A stretch of DNA of 64,000 nucleotides from Micromonospora alfalfae (GCF_022230925.1 NZ_JAKKFH010000015.1:49036-113035); one strand, 5' to 3'; positions 1 to 8,155 are shown, counted from the first letter of the stretch. Notes: a model not told the origin generated them from the letters alone. Numbers and translations are program-made.

Positions 1-1
1 C

Positions 2-613
2 GGGCACGCCTGGCACCTGCTCGTCGGGTACGCCCCAACGCACGCCGCCGAGGTGGCCGCCGGCATCAGCACCTTCGTGCCGTTGGCCGACGGCACCGAA
101 CGCGGGCACAGTGTCACGCACGCCGACGCCTTCGGAGCGTTGGCCGCCGACGCCAACCTCGACCCGGTGGATCTGGCCGTGACGATGGTGCACGAGCTGC
201 AACACAGCAAACTCAACGCAGTCCTCGGCCTGGTCCAGTTGCACGAACCCGCAGACCCGGCGCGGTACTTCGCACCCTGGCGTCCTGACCCGCGTCCGAT
301 CGACGGGCTGCTGCACGGCACCTACGCGTTCACCGCCGTCGCCGAGGTGTGGGCCGCGCTGCGCGCCCATCCGGAACTCGCGGCCCAGGCCACCGCGCGG
401 TTCGCTGTGGTACGGGCCCAGTTGGAGCGCGCTCTGGTCGAGCTCGCCCGGGCCGCAAGTCTCACCTCGGCCGGGCGGCTCTGGGCAGATCGCCTGGCCG
501 AACGGATCGGCCAGTTGGCCGCCGTGCCGGTCCCGGCGTCCGCCGACGCCGCCGGGCGGCGCGAGGTGGCGGAGGCCGAGCGCGCCCGCCGACAAACGAT
601 CCCCAGCGGATGA
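2..613 (+). CDS. HEXXH-type peptide-modification enzyme, C-terminal part
   Basis: The reading frame is open from the window edge, so only the last 203 residues are present. An HELQH motif (HEXXH metal site) is followed by a conserved-looking LLHGTYAF segment and a helical, Arg/Glu-rich tail. This matches the C-terminal HEXXH domain of proteins linked to the actinobacterial FxSxx-COOH peptide systems, where it stands alone or is fused to a radical SAM FxsB protein and is predicted to be an iron/2-oxoglutarate-type beta-hydroxylase. Those family facts are known; the assignment here is by motif. It converges on the NB-ARC/TPR gene with a 41-bp gap. The upstream part, and any radical SAM domain, lies outside the window. 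Confidence 0.7.
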   Translation, partial: GHAWHLLVGYAPTHAAEVAAGISTFVPLADGTERGHSVTHADAFGALAADANLDPVDLAVTMVHELQHSKLNAVLGLVQLHEPADPARYFAPWRPDPRPIDGLLHGTYAFTAVAEVWAALRAHPELAAQATARFAVVRAQLERALVELARAASLTSAGRLWADRLAERIGQLAAVPVPASADAAGRREVAEAERARRQTIPSG

Positions 614-654
614 ACCCAAGGCTCGGTACGACCGTCTCTCCGGTGGACGAGGCG

Positions 655-3600
655 TCAGGTCAGCCCGACGGTCTCGATGTCGCACTCGATGCGCCGCTGA
701 CCCCGCGCGGCGTCCACCTCCGGGTGGTCCGGCCCGAACAACGCCTCCAGCGCCGCGGCGGCCTCGTCGAGCAGCTCGCGGCCCCGAGCCTCCTCGCCGA
801 CCTCGATCAGATCGACCGACGCGTTGACCGCACAATAGAGCGTGTATGGATGCCCCGGCCCACGCAGGCGACGCGAGTCCTCGAGGATCGCCTCGGAGAG
901 CACCTGCGCCTGCTCCAGCCGGTGTGACCGGACCAGGTTGATCGCCTGCGCGGAGCGCGCGCTCAGCAGGTACGGATGGGTGGGCGGCAACGCCTCGCCC
1001 ATCGCCTGCAACGTGGCCGCACCCAACTCCCGCGCCTCACGGTCGAAGTTGCGCGCCCGCAGGATCACCCCGAGGTTGACCGCAGCGCAGAGCGTGACCG
1101 GATGCCGCTCCCCGAAGACGGCTCGGAAGGTGGTGTGCCCCTGGGCGGCCAGGGCGTACGCCTGGGTCGCGTCGCCCGCTGCGCGCATGGCGTTGGCGCA
1201 GGTCATGCCCGCCTCCGCGGCCAGCACATGATCGGTGCCGAAGCGGCGGGTCACCAACCGGTAGTTGGCCGCGCCCTCGGTCACTGCGGCGTCGAGCTGC
1301 CCGGTCTTGCGCAGGCAGGCGATGTGGATGCAGGTGGCCCGCAGCACTGTGAGGTGCTCGGCGCCCAGCAGCGACCGCTGCACCGGCAGGGAGCTGTCCA
1401 GCAGTTCCAGCGCGTCGGCGTACCGGCCCAGGAGGTAGAGGTCGCGCGCCTGGGCCTCCTGGGCCAGCACCAGTGAATAGGTGCCGTCCTCCGCGGCCGC
1501 ACCGGCGTGCCGCGCCACTTCGAGGTTGAGGTCGTACGCCCCTTCGAAGTCACCGATCAGGCGAAGGTTGATCGCCATCGAGTTCATCACCCGCAGCGTG
1601 CTCGGGTGCCCGTCGCCGAGCACCCGGCGGTGCACGTCGAGGTTGCGCCGGTCCAGGTCGGCGGCGGCCGCGAAGTCCCCGAGCCGCCGCAGGTCCGCGC
1701 CGACGCTGTTCGCCGCGCCCAGTGTGTACTCGTGCTCCTCACCGAGGCTCGTCCGCATCCGCTCCAGCGCTTCGAGGCCGAACGCGGCCGCGCGCGGGTC
1801 GGCGAGCAACCGCAGGGCGTCCGCGTACCGGCGCATCGCCAGCAGGGTCAGCGGATCGCCGCTGCGCTGGCCGTCTGGACCGGGCTGGTCCCAGGCGGCC
1901 AGGATCTCCTCCGCGAAGTCCCGACAGCCTTCGAAGTCACCAAGGTTGTAGATGTAGCGCAGCTGGTCCATCGCCGTCCGGCGGGCGTCGATGTCACCGT
2001 GGATCAGACCGGCGACACGGACGTGTGGCGCGATGTCGGCATGGCGGGGCCAGGTGCTCCGGTCGTCGGGGAAGCCCGGGTTGGCGGCAGCGAGCAGCCG
2101 GCGGGCATTCGTCAGCGGGCCGTCGTCGCCCTGCTCGGCGAGCCCTTCCCGGATGACCGCCTGCACCAGTCGATGCACCTGTACGTGCCGGCTGGCATTG
2201 TCCGCCTTCGCGAGCCCGAGCGACGCCAGTTGCCGGATGGCCCGGGCTATGTCGTTGCGCTCCTGGAGGCTGGTGCGCAGCGGTTCGTCCAACCCGGCGC
2301 GGCGCCCCTCCCAGAGCAGGCGCATCGGGACCGGGTCGGGGCTGAGGAAGGCGAGTAGCTGGATCAGCTGCGCGGCGGCCGGGTTCTGCTCGCGTATCGC
2401 GGCGAGTGCCATCGACACCACAGTCAACACGGTGCCCCGGTACTGCCGGGGTTGCCCCTCACCCAGCAGCTCCCGGGCGTGTTCCTTGAGGTCGACGAGG
2501 TATTCGTCGACCGACGACAGCATGGTGAGCAGCCAACTGACTGCCTGCTCCAGGGCGAGTGGCAGGTCGCCGAGCTCCGCGGCGAGCCGGCGGGCCTCGT
2601 CAGGGCTGGTCGTGGGACGCCGCTTGAGCAGCAGTTCCACACTCTCGGCTCGGGTGAACACGTCGACGTCCAGGGTCAGGGCGCTCGCCGACCAGGCCAT
2701 GTTCCGTGATGTGACGAGGACGTGGCCGCGTTCGCCGACGAGGTTCGACGAGGGCATGAGTGGAGCCAGCTCGTGCGGGTCGTCGGCGTTGTCGTAGACC
2801 AGCAGCCAACTGAGCGAACTCGTCGACAGCGAGTCGAGGACCGTGCGCACGGTCTGCTCCAGGCTGGCGCTCGCGGCCAGGCCGAGCCGCTCGCCGAGGG
2901 CCGCGATCGAGCTACGCAGCGCACTGAGATCCTCGGCGGCCATCCACCAGATCAGCTGGTAACGGTCCGCGTACCGGTAGGCGAACTCGACAGCGAGCTG
3001 GGTCTTGCCGACCCCACCGACACCGCGCAGCGCCGCTTCCGGCAGCACCGAGGCCCGGTGCTGTGACGACAGCAGCTCGTCGAGCGCGACGAGCTGTTTC
3101 TCCCGGCCGGTGAAGTACAGGTTGCGCGGTGGGACGCCGCCCCGGATGAGAGTTCGGGATCGCTGGGGCGTCGTCTCCTCGATGATGATCGTCCTGCGCA
3201 TGTCGGATTCAGGTTCCTCTCCACCGGTCTCGGCCGGTGCCGCCTGGTGCGGGGATCGTAGCGACGTCCAGTGCGCCTTCGCAGCCATGCGCGATTCGTC
3301 GAGATCGGCGGTGGTGAGCCGCAGGGCCGCCGCCGCGTCCCGCAACCACTGCTCGAGCGGCTTGCTGCCCGACTCGAGGCCGGTGAGGACCAGGACCGCC
3401 AGCGCCACGGCGGCCGGGACCCGCCAGTCACCCACCGGTTGCCAGCCGACGGCCTCCACCAGGCCGGGCATGTCCTCCGGTGACAGCTGATGATCCGCGA
3501 CTGCCTCGACGGCCGCGGTCAACACCTCGGGCGGGACGTCGGTGAGCAACTGCGCGAGGAGCCAGGAGAGGTAGATCTGCTGGGCGGAGGTGACCGCGCT

Positions 3601-3855
3601 GGCACCCGGGTGGAAGTTGGCGATGACCTGCAACAGCGTCGCCATGCCCCGGGGCTCCTGGGCGCAGGTGCGCACGATGCGGTAGACGTCGTACCGGACC
3701 TCGGAGTGCCGGGGCACCGACAGTCGCTTGCGCAGCTCCCCCTCGACCTCGTCGAGGTAGAGCGAACGGGTGCTCCCGTCATTGATCGAACTCATCGAGA
3801 GCAGTGCGTCACAGATGGCTTGCACCTGGGCGCTCGGCATCCGGGGCGTCGTCAC
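655..3855 (-). CDS. EAD2-like/NB-ARC ATPase/TPR protein (STAND-type sensor)
   Basis: A 1066-residue protein. Residues 1–100 look like an effector-associated domain of the EAD2 type. An NB-ARC ATPase follows: Walker A GVGGVGKTQ at 278–286, Walker B LLVYDNADD with Asp355, sensor VTSR at 381–384 and GDLPLAL at 429–435. From about 600 to the end there are many TPR repeats with the GEEHxxTL / GDGHPSTL spacing typical of FxSxx-associated and AP-ATPase TPR proteins. In this family NTP-dependent oligomerisation is thought to release a coupled effector. The GTG start overlaps the protease stop (GTGA), so the two are translationally coupled. The partner effector is inferred to be the upstream protease, which carries a similar EAD at its C-terminus. 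Confidence 0.85.
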   Translation of the reverse strand: MTTPRMPSAQVQAICDALLSMSSINDGSTRSLYLDEVEGELRKRLSVPRHSEVRYDVYRIVRTCAQEPRGMATLLQVIANFHPGASAVTSAQQIYLSWLLAQLLTDVPPEVLTAAVEAVADHQLSPEDMPGLVEAVGWQPVGDWRVPAAVALAVLVLTGLESGSKPLEQWLRDAAAALRLTTADLDESRMAAKAHWTSLRSPHQAAPAETGGEEPESDMRRTIIIEETTPQRSRTLIRGGVPPRNLYFTGREKQLVALDELLSSQHRASVLPEAALRGVGGVGKTQLAVEFAYRYADRYQLIWWMAAEDLSALRSSIAALGERLGLAASASLEQTVRTVLDSLSTSSLSWLLVYDNADDPHELAPLMPSSNLVGERGHVLVTSRNMAWSASALTLDVDVFTRAESVELLLKRRPTTSPDEARRLAAELGDLPLALEQAVSWLLTMLSSVDEYLVDLKEHARELLGEGQPRQYRGTVLTVVSMALAAIREQNPAAAQLIQLLAFLSPDPVPMRLLWEGRRAGLDEPLRTSLQERNDIARAIRQLASLGLAKADNASRHVQVHRLVQAVIREGLAEQGDDGPLTNARRLLAAANPGFPDDRSTWPRHADIAPHVRVAGLIHGDIDARRTAMDQLRYIYNLGDFEGCRDFAEEILAAWDQPGPDGQRSGDPLTLLAMRRYADALRLLADPRAAAFGLEALERMRTSLGEEHEYTLGAANSVGADLRRLGDFAAAADLDRRNLDVHRRVLGDGHPSTLRVMNSMAINLRLIGDFEGAYDLNLEVARHAGAAAEDGTYSLVLAQEAQARDLYLLGRYADALELLDSSLPVQRSLLGAEHLTVLRATCIHIACLRKTGQLDAAVTEGAANYRLVTRRFGTDHVLAAEAGMTCANAMRAAGDATQAYALAAQGHTTFRAVFGERHPVTLCAAVNLGVILRARNFDREARELGAATLQAMGEALPPTHPYLLSARSAQAINLVRSHRLEQAQVLSEAILEDSRRLRGPGHPYTLYCAVNASVDLIEVGEEARGRELLDEAAAALEALFGPDHPEVDAARGQRRIECDIETVGLT

Positions 3856-4814
3856 CGATTGTCCTCCGTACCCGTCAGCAGACCGAGGCTCTCGGCAAGG
3901 TCACGGAAGGCCCGCAGTGGCCTACTCGTCGGCCCTTCCGTCAACAGCAGGACGCGATAGAGAGCAGCGATCCCGTCCTCGTATTCTAAGGCCGTCCGGA
4001 TCAGGCCGAACATGTCTAGACCCAATGGCCCGAATGGGTTCACCATCCGACCGATGTGTGGTGGCAGCGACTGAATGACCAATTGACGGCTGTCGGGGTG
4101 CCGGAGTACCGGGATTTCCTCCAACAGTCGGGCCAGCGCCATCTTCTGCGCGAATGAGAGCGTCCGGGGCGTCGCCCGGGCGACGGCCGCCAACGGGCCG
4201 GACGGCAGCAGGGCAGGCGGCAACAGGCCGGACGGCAGCAGGGCACGCCACTGCCCGACTGGCAACATCCAGCCGACCAACTGCTGGCCGACGCTCGCGC
4301 GGGCCAGCACCATGCCCACCACGGCGCCATCCGGCGCGTACACCCCGGAACCGCTGAACCCCCTGTCGATTCCGGCCGTGGCAGGGGAAATTCGGTCGAG
4401 TTGCCGCCATCCGGTGCCGCCGTCGACCGGGCCGACGGCCCGCGCCAGCACCATGACGGACGCCGGGGTGTTGGCCGGAAAACCCACGATCCGCACGTCG
4501 AACTCGTCGTCGCCACGATCCGCCAGGGTGGCGGGGGCGGACGGCAGCGGTGTGGCACAGCGCAGGACCGCCAGGTCGCCGTCGCCGGCCGGGCCGACAC
4601 CCCGGGACCAGGTCACCTCTGCGGCGACCCGGGTGCCGGGGTGGCTCGGTGTGTCGACGAGCACCCCGGGCGGGCCGGCCCCGGTGCCGTCATCGACCAC
4701 ATGCCAGCAGGTCAGCACCAGGTCACTGGTCAACTGGATGCCCGCGCCGACGACCGACGAGGAGTGGCCACCGAGTATCCGCACCCGGCCGGCGAGCGAC
4801 CGGGTGCCGGTCAT
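3852..4814 (-). CDS. Trypsin-like serine protease with C-terminal EAD2-like adaptor
   Basis: A 320-residue protein with an S1-type peptidase fold at about 8–190. The predicted catalytic residues are His38 (TCWHVVDD), Asp80 (DGDLAVL) and Ser154 (GFSGSG). A Pro/Leu-rich linker with duplicated LLPSG units (about 192–208) leads to a helical domain at 225–310 that resembles EAD2, the same adaptor type as at the N-terminus of the downstream NB-ARC protein. There is no signal peptide, so it should act in the cytoplasm. ATG 4814 is chosen because GGCGGAG lies 7 nt upstream; a GTG at 4832 lacks such a site. In conflict systems of this type the protease is the effector, unleashed after EAD–EAD contact with the STAND ATPase; that role is inferred. 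Confidence 0.82.
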   Translation of the reverse strand: MTGTRSLAGRVRILGGHSSSVVGAGIQLTSDLVLTCWHVVDDGTGAGPPGVLVDTPSHPGTRVAAEVTWSRGVGPAGDGDLAVLRCATPLPSAPATLADRGDDEFDVRIVGFPANTPASVMVLARAVGPVDGGTGWRQLDRISPATAGIDRGFSGSGVYAPDGAVVGMVLARASVGQQLVGWMLPVGQWRALLPSGLLPPALLPSGPLAAVARATPRTLSFAQKMALARLLEEIPVLRHPDSRQLVIQSLPPHIGRMVNPFGPLGLDMFGLIRTALEYEDGIAALYRVLLLTEGPTSRPLRAFRDLAESLGLLTGTEDNR

Positions 4815-4879
4815 CCGTGCTCCGCCAACCACTCGGCCAGGACGGCCGGCGGCCGGATACCGACGCTGCGGTCAGTCAT
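4811..4879 (-). CDS. Possible 22-codon linking ORF between Trypco1 and protease
   Basis: An ATG 8 bases before the end of the Trypco1 gene opens a 22-residue frame (MTDRSVGIRPPAVLAEW..., ending AEHG). Its TGA overlaps the protease ATG (ATGA). A strong AGGAGG lies 9 nt upstream of its start, inside the Trypco1 coding end. Overlap at both ends plus a good Shine–Dalgarno suggests it is translated, either as a micropeptide or as a coupling device that feeds ribosomes to the protease. It may also be the remnant of a longer protease N-terminus. No family is recognised. Confidence 0.35.
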   Translation of the reverse strand: MTDRSVGIRPPAVLAEWLAEHG

Positions 4880-5303
4880 GCGCGGCGGCCTCCTGCGCGC
4901 CGGCCCCGTCCTCACCCGGCGACGGCAGCGCCGGGACGGGCGAGGTCCAGATCAGCTTGACCTTGAGGTGGCCCTGCGCGCTGGTACGAGCGACGACCGC
5001 ACCAGCCTCCGCGGTGAGGGTGACGCCGATCTCGACCTCCACCTGATCGGGGCGCACCGCCACCCCGCGGACCACGCCCAGCGCGGCGTCGAGCGCGGGC
5101 CTGATGTGGGCCAGTGCCATTTCCAGCGTCTGCCGGGCGGGGCGGATCCGGTCGAGCAGACCGACCCGTTCCAGATCGGTGCCAGCGTGTTCCTCGACGA
5201 GGAGGACGCCCTGATCAGTCTCGAAACGAAGGAGATCCGCCACGTGACGAATTCTCGCCGAAAGATCGTTCGGAATTGGTGTCAGATCACTGACAGGAGT
5301 CAT
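4872..5303 (-). CDS. Trypco1 (trypsin-co-occurring domain 1) protein
   Basis: A 143-residue protein. The segment from about residue 25 to 125 (RFETDQGVLLVEE, then LEMALAHIRPALDAALG, then VEVEIGVTLTAEAGAVVART and GHLKVKLIW) matches the small Trypco1 domain family. That domain is found beside trypsin-like proteases in STAND and VMAP conflict systems, probably as a substrate, regulator or target-binding module. ATG 5303 is favoured by a CAGGGT hexamer 7 nt upstream (leaderless pattern); GTG 5243 would give 123 residues, closer to the core domain. It is the first gene of a three-gene operon and is divergent from the methyltransferase at 5374, with start codons 71 nt apart. Confidence 0.75.
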   Translation of the reverse strand: MTPVSDLTPIPNDLSARIRHVADLLRFETDQGVLLVEEHAGTDLERVGLLDRIRPARQTLEMALAHIRPALDAALGVVRGVAVRPDQVEVEIGVTLTAEAGAVVARTSAQGHLKVKLIWTSPVPALPSPGEDGAGAQEAAAHD

Positions 5304-5310
5304 TGCGTGC

Positions 5311-5316
5311 ACCCTG
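5311..5316 (-). promoter_or_regulatory. Candidate -10 element of the Trypco1–protease–NB-ARC operon
   Basis: CAGGGT on the minus strand, 7 nt before ATG 5303, fits a -10 box for transcription starting at the A of the start codon. No convincing -35 is visible. Confidence 0.4.
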
Positions 5317-5361
5317 CGCCGACACCTGACACATCTGCTTGCCATCACCACTGCGGCCTGT

Positions 5362-5367
5362 CAGCCT
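5362..5367 (+). promoter_or_regulatory. Candidate -10 element of the methyltransferase gene
   Basis: CAGCCT lies 6 nt before ATG 5374, the spacing expected for a leaderless transcript. It shares a very short intergenic region with the divergent conflict operon. Confidence 0.35.
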
Positions 5368-5373
5368 GACGCA

Positions 5374-6138
5374 ATGCAGGACACGACGACCTTCCAGGAT
5401 CTGCTCCGCGAAGGTGTCGACGCATCCGTGGACGGTTGGGACTTCTCCTGGTTCGACGGCCGCGCGACAGAACAGCGGCCGTCCTGGGGATATCTGAAAC
5501 TCATGGCAGCCCAAATGGGGGTGGCCCGCGCCGCACTGGACATCCAGACCGGCGGCGGCGAGGTGCTCTCCGAGGTGCCGGCATTCCCACCGGTGACAGT
5601 GGCCACCGAACACTGGCCGCCCAACCTCCAACTGGCCCGACGCGCGCTCGAACCGCGCGGCGTACGGGTGGTCGACGTTGCCGAGGACGCTCCGTTCCCG
5701 TTTCCCGACGAGACGTTCGACCTTGTGGTGAGCCGGCATCCCAACGTTGTGCTCTGGGACGAGATCGCACGGGTGCTCACTCCCGGCGGGCGGTACCTGG
5801 CCCAGCAGATCGGCCCCGGCTCGAACCGCGAGCTGGCCCAGTTCCTCACGGGTCCCCGCGAGATCGGTGACGAACGCAGCCCGGCCCGCGCCGCCGCCGA
5901 CGCGCGAGCCGCCGGCCTGGTCATCGACGAGCTGCGGCACGAAGCGCTGCCGACCACCTTCAACGACGTGGCAGCGGTGGTGCACTTCCTCCGCAAAGTC
6001 ATCTGGACGGTGCCGGACTTCACCGTGGACCGCTACCGGGCCCGCCTCGCCGATCTGCACGACCACATCCGTCGCCACGGTCCGTTCGTGGCCCACGCCC
6101 AGCGCATCCTGGTCCGGGCGCACAAGCCCGAGCACTGA
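5374..6138 (+). CDS. Class I SAM-dependent methyltransferase
   Basis: A 254-residue protein of the UbiE/Methyltransf_11 type. The usual N-terminal binding loop reads LDIQTGGGEVLSEVP, followed by VATEHWPPN, an acidic AEDAPFPFPDETFDLVVSRH segment (motif II region) and LTPGGRYLAQQIGP (motif III region). The substrate cannot be deduced; related proteins methylate small molecules. Its start lies only 70 bp from the divergent Trypco1 start, so the two may share control, but there is no direct evidence that it belongs to that system. No ribosome-binding site is obvious and a CAGCCT hexamer precedes the ATG. Confidence 0.8.
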   Translation: MQDTTTFQDLLREGVDASVDGWDFSWFDGRATEQRPSWGYLKLMAAQMGVARAALDIQTGGGEVLSEVPAFPPVTVATEHWPPNLQLARRALEPRGVRVVDVAEDAPFPFPDETFDLVVSRHPNVVLWDEIARVLTPGGRYLAQQIGPGSNRELAQFLTGPREIGDERSPARAAADARAAGLVIDELRHEALPTTFNDVAAVVHFLRKVIWTVPDFTVDRYRARLADLHDHIRRHGPFVAHAQRILVRAHKPEH

Positions 6139-6210
6139 CGCGAACGCGCCTGCGCCGCTGGCCGGATTTCACCCGTTTCCGCCGGGTGTCTGGTGGGTAG
6201 GGCCCCGTTC

Positions 6211-6477
6211 ATGGACACGAACACAAAAGCCCACCTGGTGGGCGGCCCCCGAGACGGCAGCACCCACGAGACCGGCAACGAGGCACTCGTCGAGGTGGAG
6301 ATCGACGGCCTGATGCACCGCTACATAAAGACCACCAAGCAGCACGACGATGGTCGACCGCTCTACAACTACGACGGGGCGGTCGCCCCGGACGGCGGCG
6401 AGCCCGGCGTCGAGGATCCGGCCGCCCGGGTCGCGTCGCCCCGGGCCGACGCCGAGGGGCACGGCGGCACCCACTGA
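6211..6477 (+). CDS. Small hypothetical protein
   Basis: An 88-residue soluble protein starting MDTNTKAHLVGGPRDGS, with an EIDGLMHRYIKTT segment and a Pro/Gly/Asp-rich, probably disordered tail. No signal peptide or membrane segment and no family recognised. ATG 6211 with an upstream GTAGGG is preferred to GTG 6193. A strong bidirectional hairpin follows before the convergent membrane protein gene. Confidence 0.6.
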   Translation: MDTNTKAHLVGGPRDGSTHETGNEALVEVEIDGLMHRYIKTTKQHDDGRPLYNYDGAVAPDGGEPGVEDPAARVASPRADAEGHGGTH

Positions 6478-6590
6478 CCGCCGCACCATCGGGATCACGC
6501 GAGCCCACGAAGGAGGTACCGGTCGGAGCGGCCGGCCACGGATGAACCGCGGCCGGCGGGGTAAGCAGCGACAGTGCCTGGTGGGGAGAC

Positions 6591-6644
6591 GACCGGGTGC
6601 ACGGGTGGGCGGTCCTGGACCGGCCCACCCGTGCACACCCGGTC
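6591..6644. terminator. Long hairpin terminator between convergent genes
   Basis: GACCGGG(TG)TGCACGGGTGGGC pairs with its complement on the other side of GGTCCTGGACC, with only a 2-nt bulge. It sits between genes ending at 6477 (+) and 6643 (-) and its right arm touches the second stop codon, so it can serve both. Confidence 0.7.
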
Positions 6645-7188
6645 AGTTCGAGGAGATCCAGTTCCAGGCCGAGACGACCCACTCGGTCTGCTGGAGCCAC
6701 GCCACCCCGAGGCCGACGAGGAACACCGCCGTCGCCAGGTGCGCACCTCGGGCGCTGCGCCGGACCCGGCCCAGCTGCCGCTCCAGCACCACCCGGCCGA
6801 CCAGCCGGAACAGGGCGAACAGGCCGGCCGCCACCAGCAGGCTGAGTACCAGCACCAGCAGCGGGCCGCTCAGGTCACCCTGGCCGGACAGCGCCCAGAT
6901 CCCCCAGCACACGAACGCGAAGAGGCCTGCCGCAGCGCTCCATTCACCGCCGCGCCGCAGCTGCGCCATCCGGGAGCTGAGCGAGCGGCGGGGCACCGGC
7001 TCACCGGGCCAACCGGTGCCGGTCGGCTCCTGCTCTACCACCGGGAACGGCTCCGTCCGCGGGGTGCGCGGCTCCCCCACCGGAGCGACCCCCCGGCGGA
7101 ACCCGTCACGCTGCGGCGGCACCCCGACGCCGGCCTGCGGTGGCACCTCCACGGTCCGCTCCGCCCACGGCTGCGTCTGGTCTGCCAT
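6643..7188 (-). CDS. Membrane protein with proline-rich N-terminus
   Basis: A 181-residue protein: about 75 residues of Pro/Arg/Glu-rich, probably cytoplasmic sequence, then three predicted membrane segments (around AAGLFAFVCWGIWAL, GPLLVLVLSLLVAAGLFAL and LATAVFLVGLGVAWL). The start at ATG 7188 is set by an excellent GGGGAGG 8 nt upstream; the longer open frame beyond it has low-complexity translation and is probably not coding. It looks like a genus-level conserved hypothetical. No function can be proposed. Confidence 0.7.
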   Translation of the reverse strand: MADQTQPWAERTVEVPPQAGVGVPPQRDGFRRGVAPVGEPRTPRTEPFPVVEQEPTGTGWPGEPVPRRSLSSRMAQLRRGGEWSAAAGLFAFVCWGIWALSGQGDLSGPLLVLVLSLLVAAGLFALFRLVGRVVLERQLGRVRRSARGAHLATAVFLVGLGVAWLQQTEWVVSAWNWISSN

Positions 7189-7315
7189 CTCGTCCTCCCC
7201 CTGACCGACGGCAACAGCACCGCCTTGATTCGAGGGTAGCCAGCCGGCAAATCGGTCGCCGACCCCGGCCGGGGCGCGCGGCCCCGCGACGGTGCCGGAT
7301 CGAACCCGGCCAGGG

Positions 7316-7321
7316 TACGGT
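7316..7321 (+). promoter_or_regulatory. Candidate leaderless -10 (TACGGT)
   Basis: TACGGT lies 6 nt before ATG 7328, with no Shine–Dalgarno at that start. It fits TANNNT followed by transcription from the start codon. Confidence 0.45.
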
Positions 7322-7327
7322 CGGCTG

Positions 7328-7669
7328 ATGGGTGACCCCGAGCGACGACGGCGACGGCTGCGCCACCACCCCGACACCGAGACGACCCGACCGGGTGCGG
7401 ACGGCCCGACGGTCAGCACCCCGGGCGTGCACGACGGTGACGAGCCGCCGCCGCGACGCAGGAGCACCGGCGGCGACGAGCGCGACGGCGAGCGGGGGCT
7501 GCGCGGATTGGTCGGCTCCGGCTCGTCCCAGGTGGGACTGAGTGCCGCGCTACGGGCCCGGGACGCGGCCCGCCCCACCGACGACGACCTGGCCGAGGCG
7601 GAAGCCCGGGTGGTGGTCGTCCGGCGAAACTGGGTGCCCCGCGAGGAGCTGCCCCGCTCGCCGCGCTGA
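7328..7669 (+). CDS. Charged hypothetical protein
   Basis: A 113-residue hydrophilic protein with an Arg/His-rich N-terminus, a Pro/Arg centre and a more ordered end (QVGLSAALRARDAARP, then DDDLAEAEARVVVVRRNW). The first two thirds are probably disordered. No family recognised. It is convergent with rpiB across an 11-bp gap. The start is chosen from the TACGGT hexamer 6 nt upstream; an upstream ATG at 7292 would lie inside the promoter. Confidence 0.6.
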   Translation: MGDPERRRRRLRHHPDTETTRPGADGPTVSTPGVHDGDEPPPRRRSTGGDERDGERGLRGLVGSGSSQVGLSAALRARDAARPTDDDLAEAEARVVVVRRNWVPREELPRSPR

Positions 7670-7680
7670 ACGCCGCACTG

Positions 7681-8148
7681 TCAGGGCAGGTCGGGCAGCT
7701 TCCGGGTCCGCTCGTACTCGGCCACCTGGGTGATCCGACGAGCGTGCCGCTCGTTGCCGGAGAACGGTGTGTTCAGGAACGCCTCGACAATGCCGGTCGC
7801 CTCGTCCAGCGTGTGCTGGCGGGCACCGATGGCGACGACGTTCGCGTCGTTGTGCTGGCGGGCCAGCTGAGCGGTCTCGACGCTCCAGGCCAGCGCGGCG
7901 CGGACGCCGGCGACCTTGTTCGCGGCGATCTGCTCACCGTTGCCGGAACCACCGATGACCACTCCGAGGCCCGTCTCGTCGGCCACCACCTGGTCGCCTG
8001 TGTGCAGGCAGAACGTGGGGTAGTCGTCGTCCGGGTCGTAGCTGTGCGGGCCGACGTCGACCACGTCGTAGCCCTGCATGGCCAGGTGGTTGGCCAGGTG
8101 CACCTTCAACTCGAAACCGGCGTGATCGGATCCCAGGTAGACGCGCAT
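7681..8148 (-). CDS. rpiB: Ribose-5-phosphate isomerase B
   Basis: A 155-residue LacAB/RpiB-family enzyme that interconverts ribose 5-phosphate and ribulose 5-phosphate in the pentose phosphate pathway. It starts MRVYLGSDHAGFELK; SDHAG near the N-terminus binds substrate phosphate. The GGSGNGEQIAANKV segment has Ser where the E. coli type has the catalytic Cys, and carries Glu just after it. This is the actinobacterial form known from M. tuberculosis, in which Glu is the base. The length is normal. A CAGACT hexamer 7 nt before the ATG suggests a leaderless mRNA. Confidence 0.95.
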   Translation of the reverse strand: MRVYLGSDHAGFELKVHLANHLAMQGYDVVDVGPHSYDPDDDYPTFCLHTGDQVVADETGLGVVIGGSGNGEQIAANKVAGVRAALAWSVETAQLARQHNDANVVAIGARQHTLDEATGIVEAFLNTPFSGNERHARRITQVAEYERTRKLPDLP

Positions 8149-8155
8149 ACCGGGC

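Noticed and set aside
6643..7578. Longer start for the three-helix membrane protein (7578)
   Set aside because: The extra 130 residues are Arg/Ser/Pro low-complexity overlapping the 7328 gene; ATG 7188 has a near-ideal Shine–Dalgarno.
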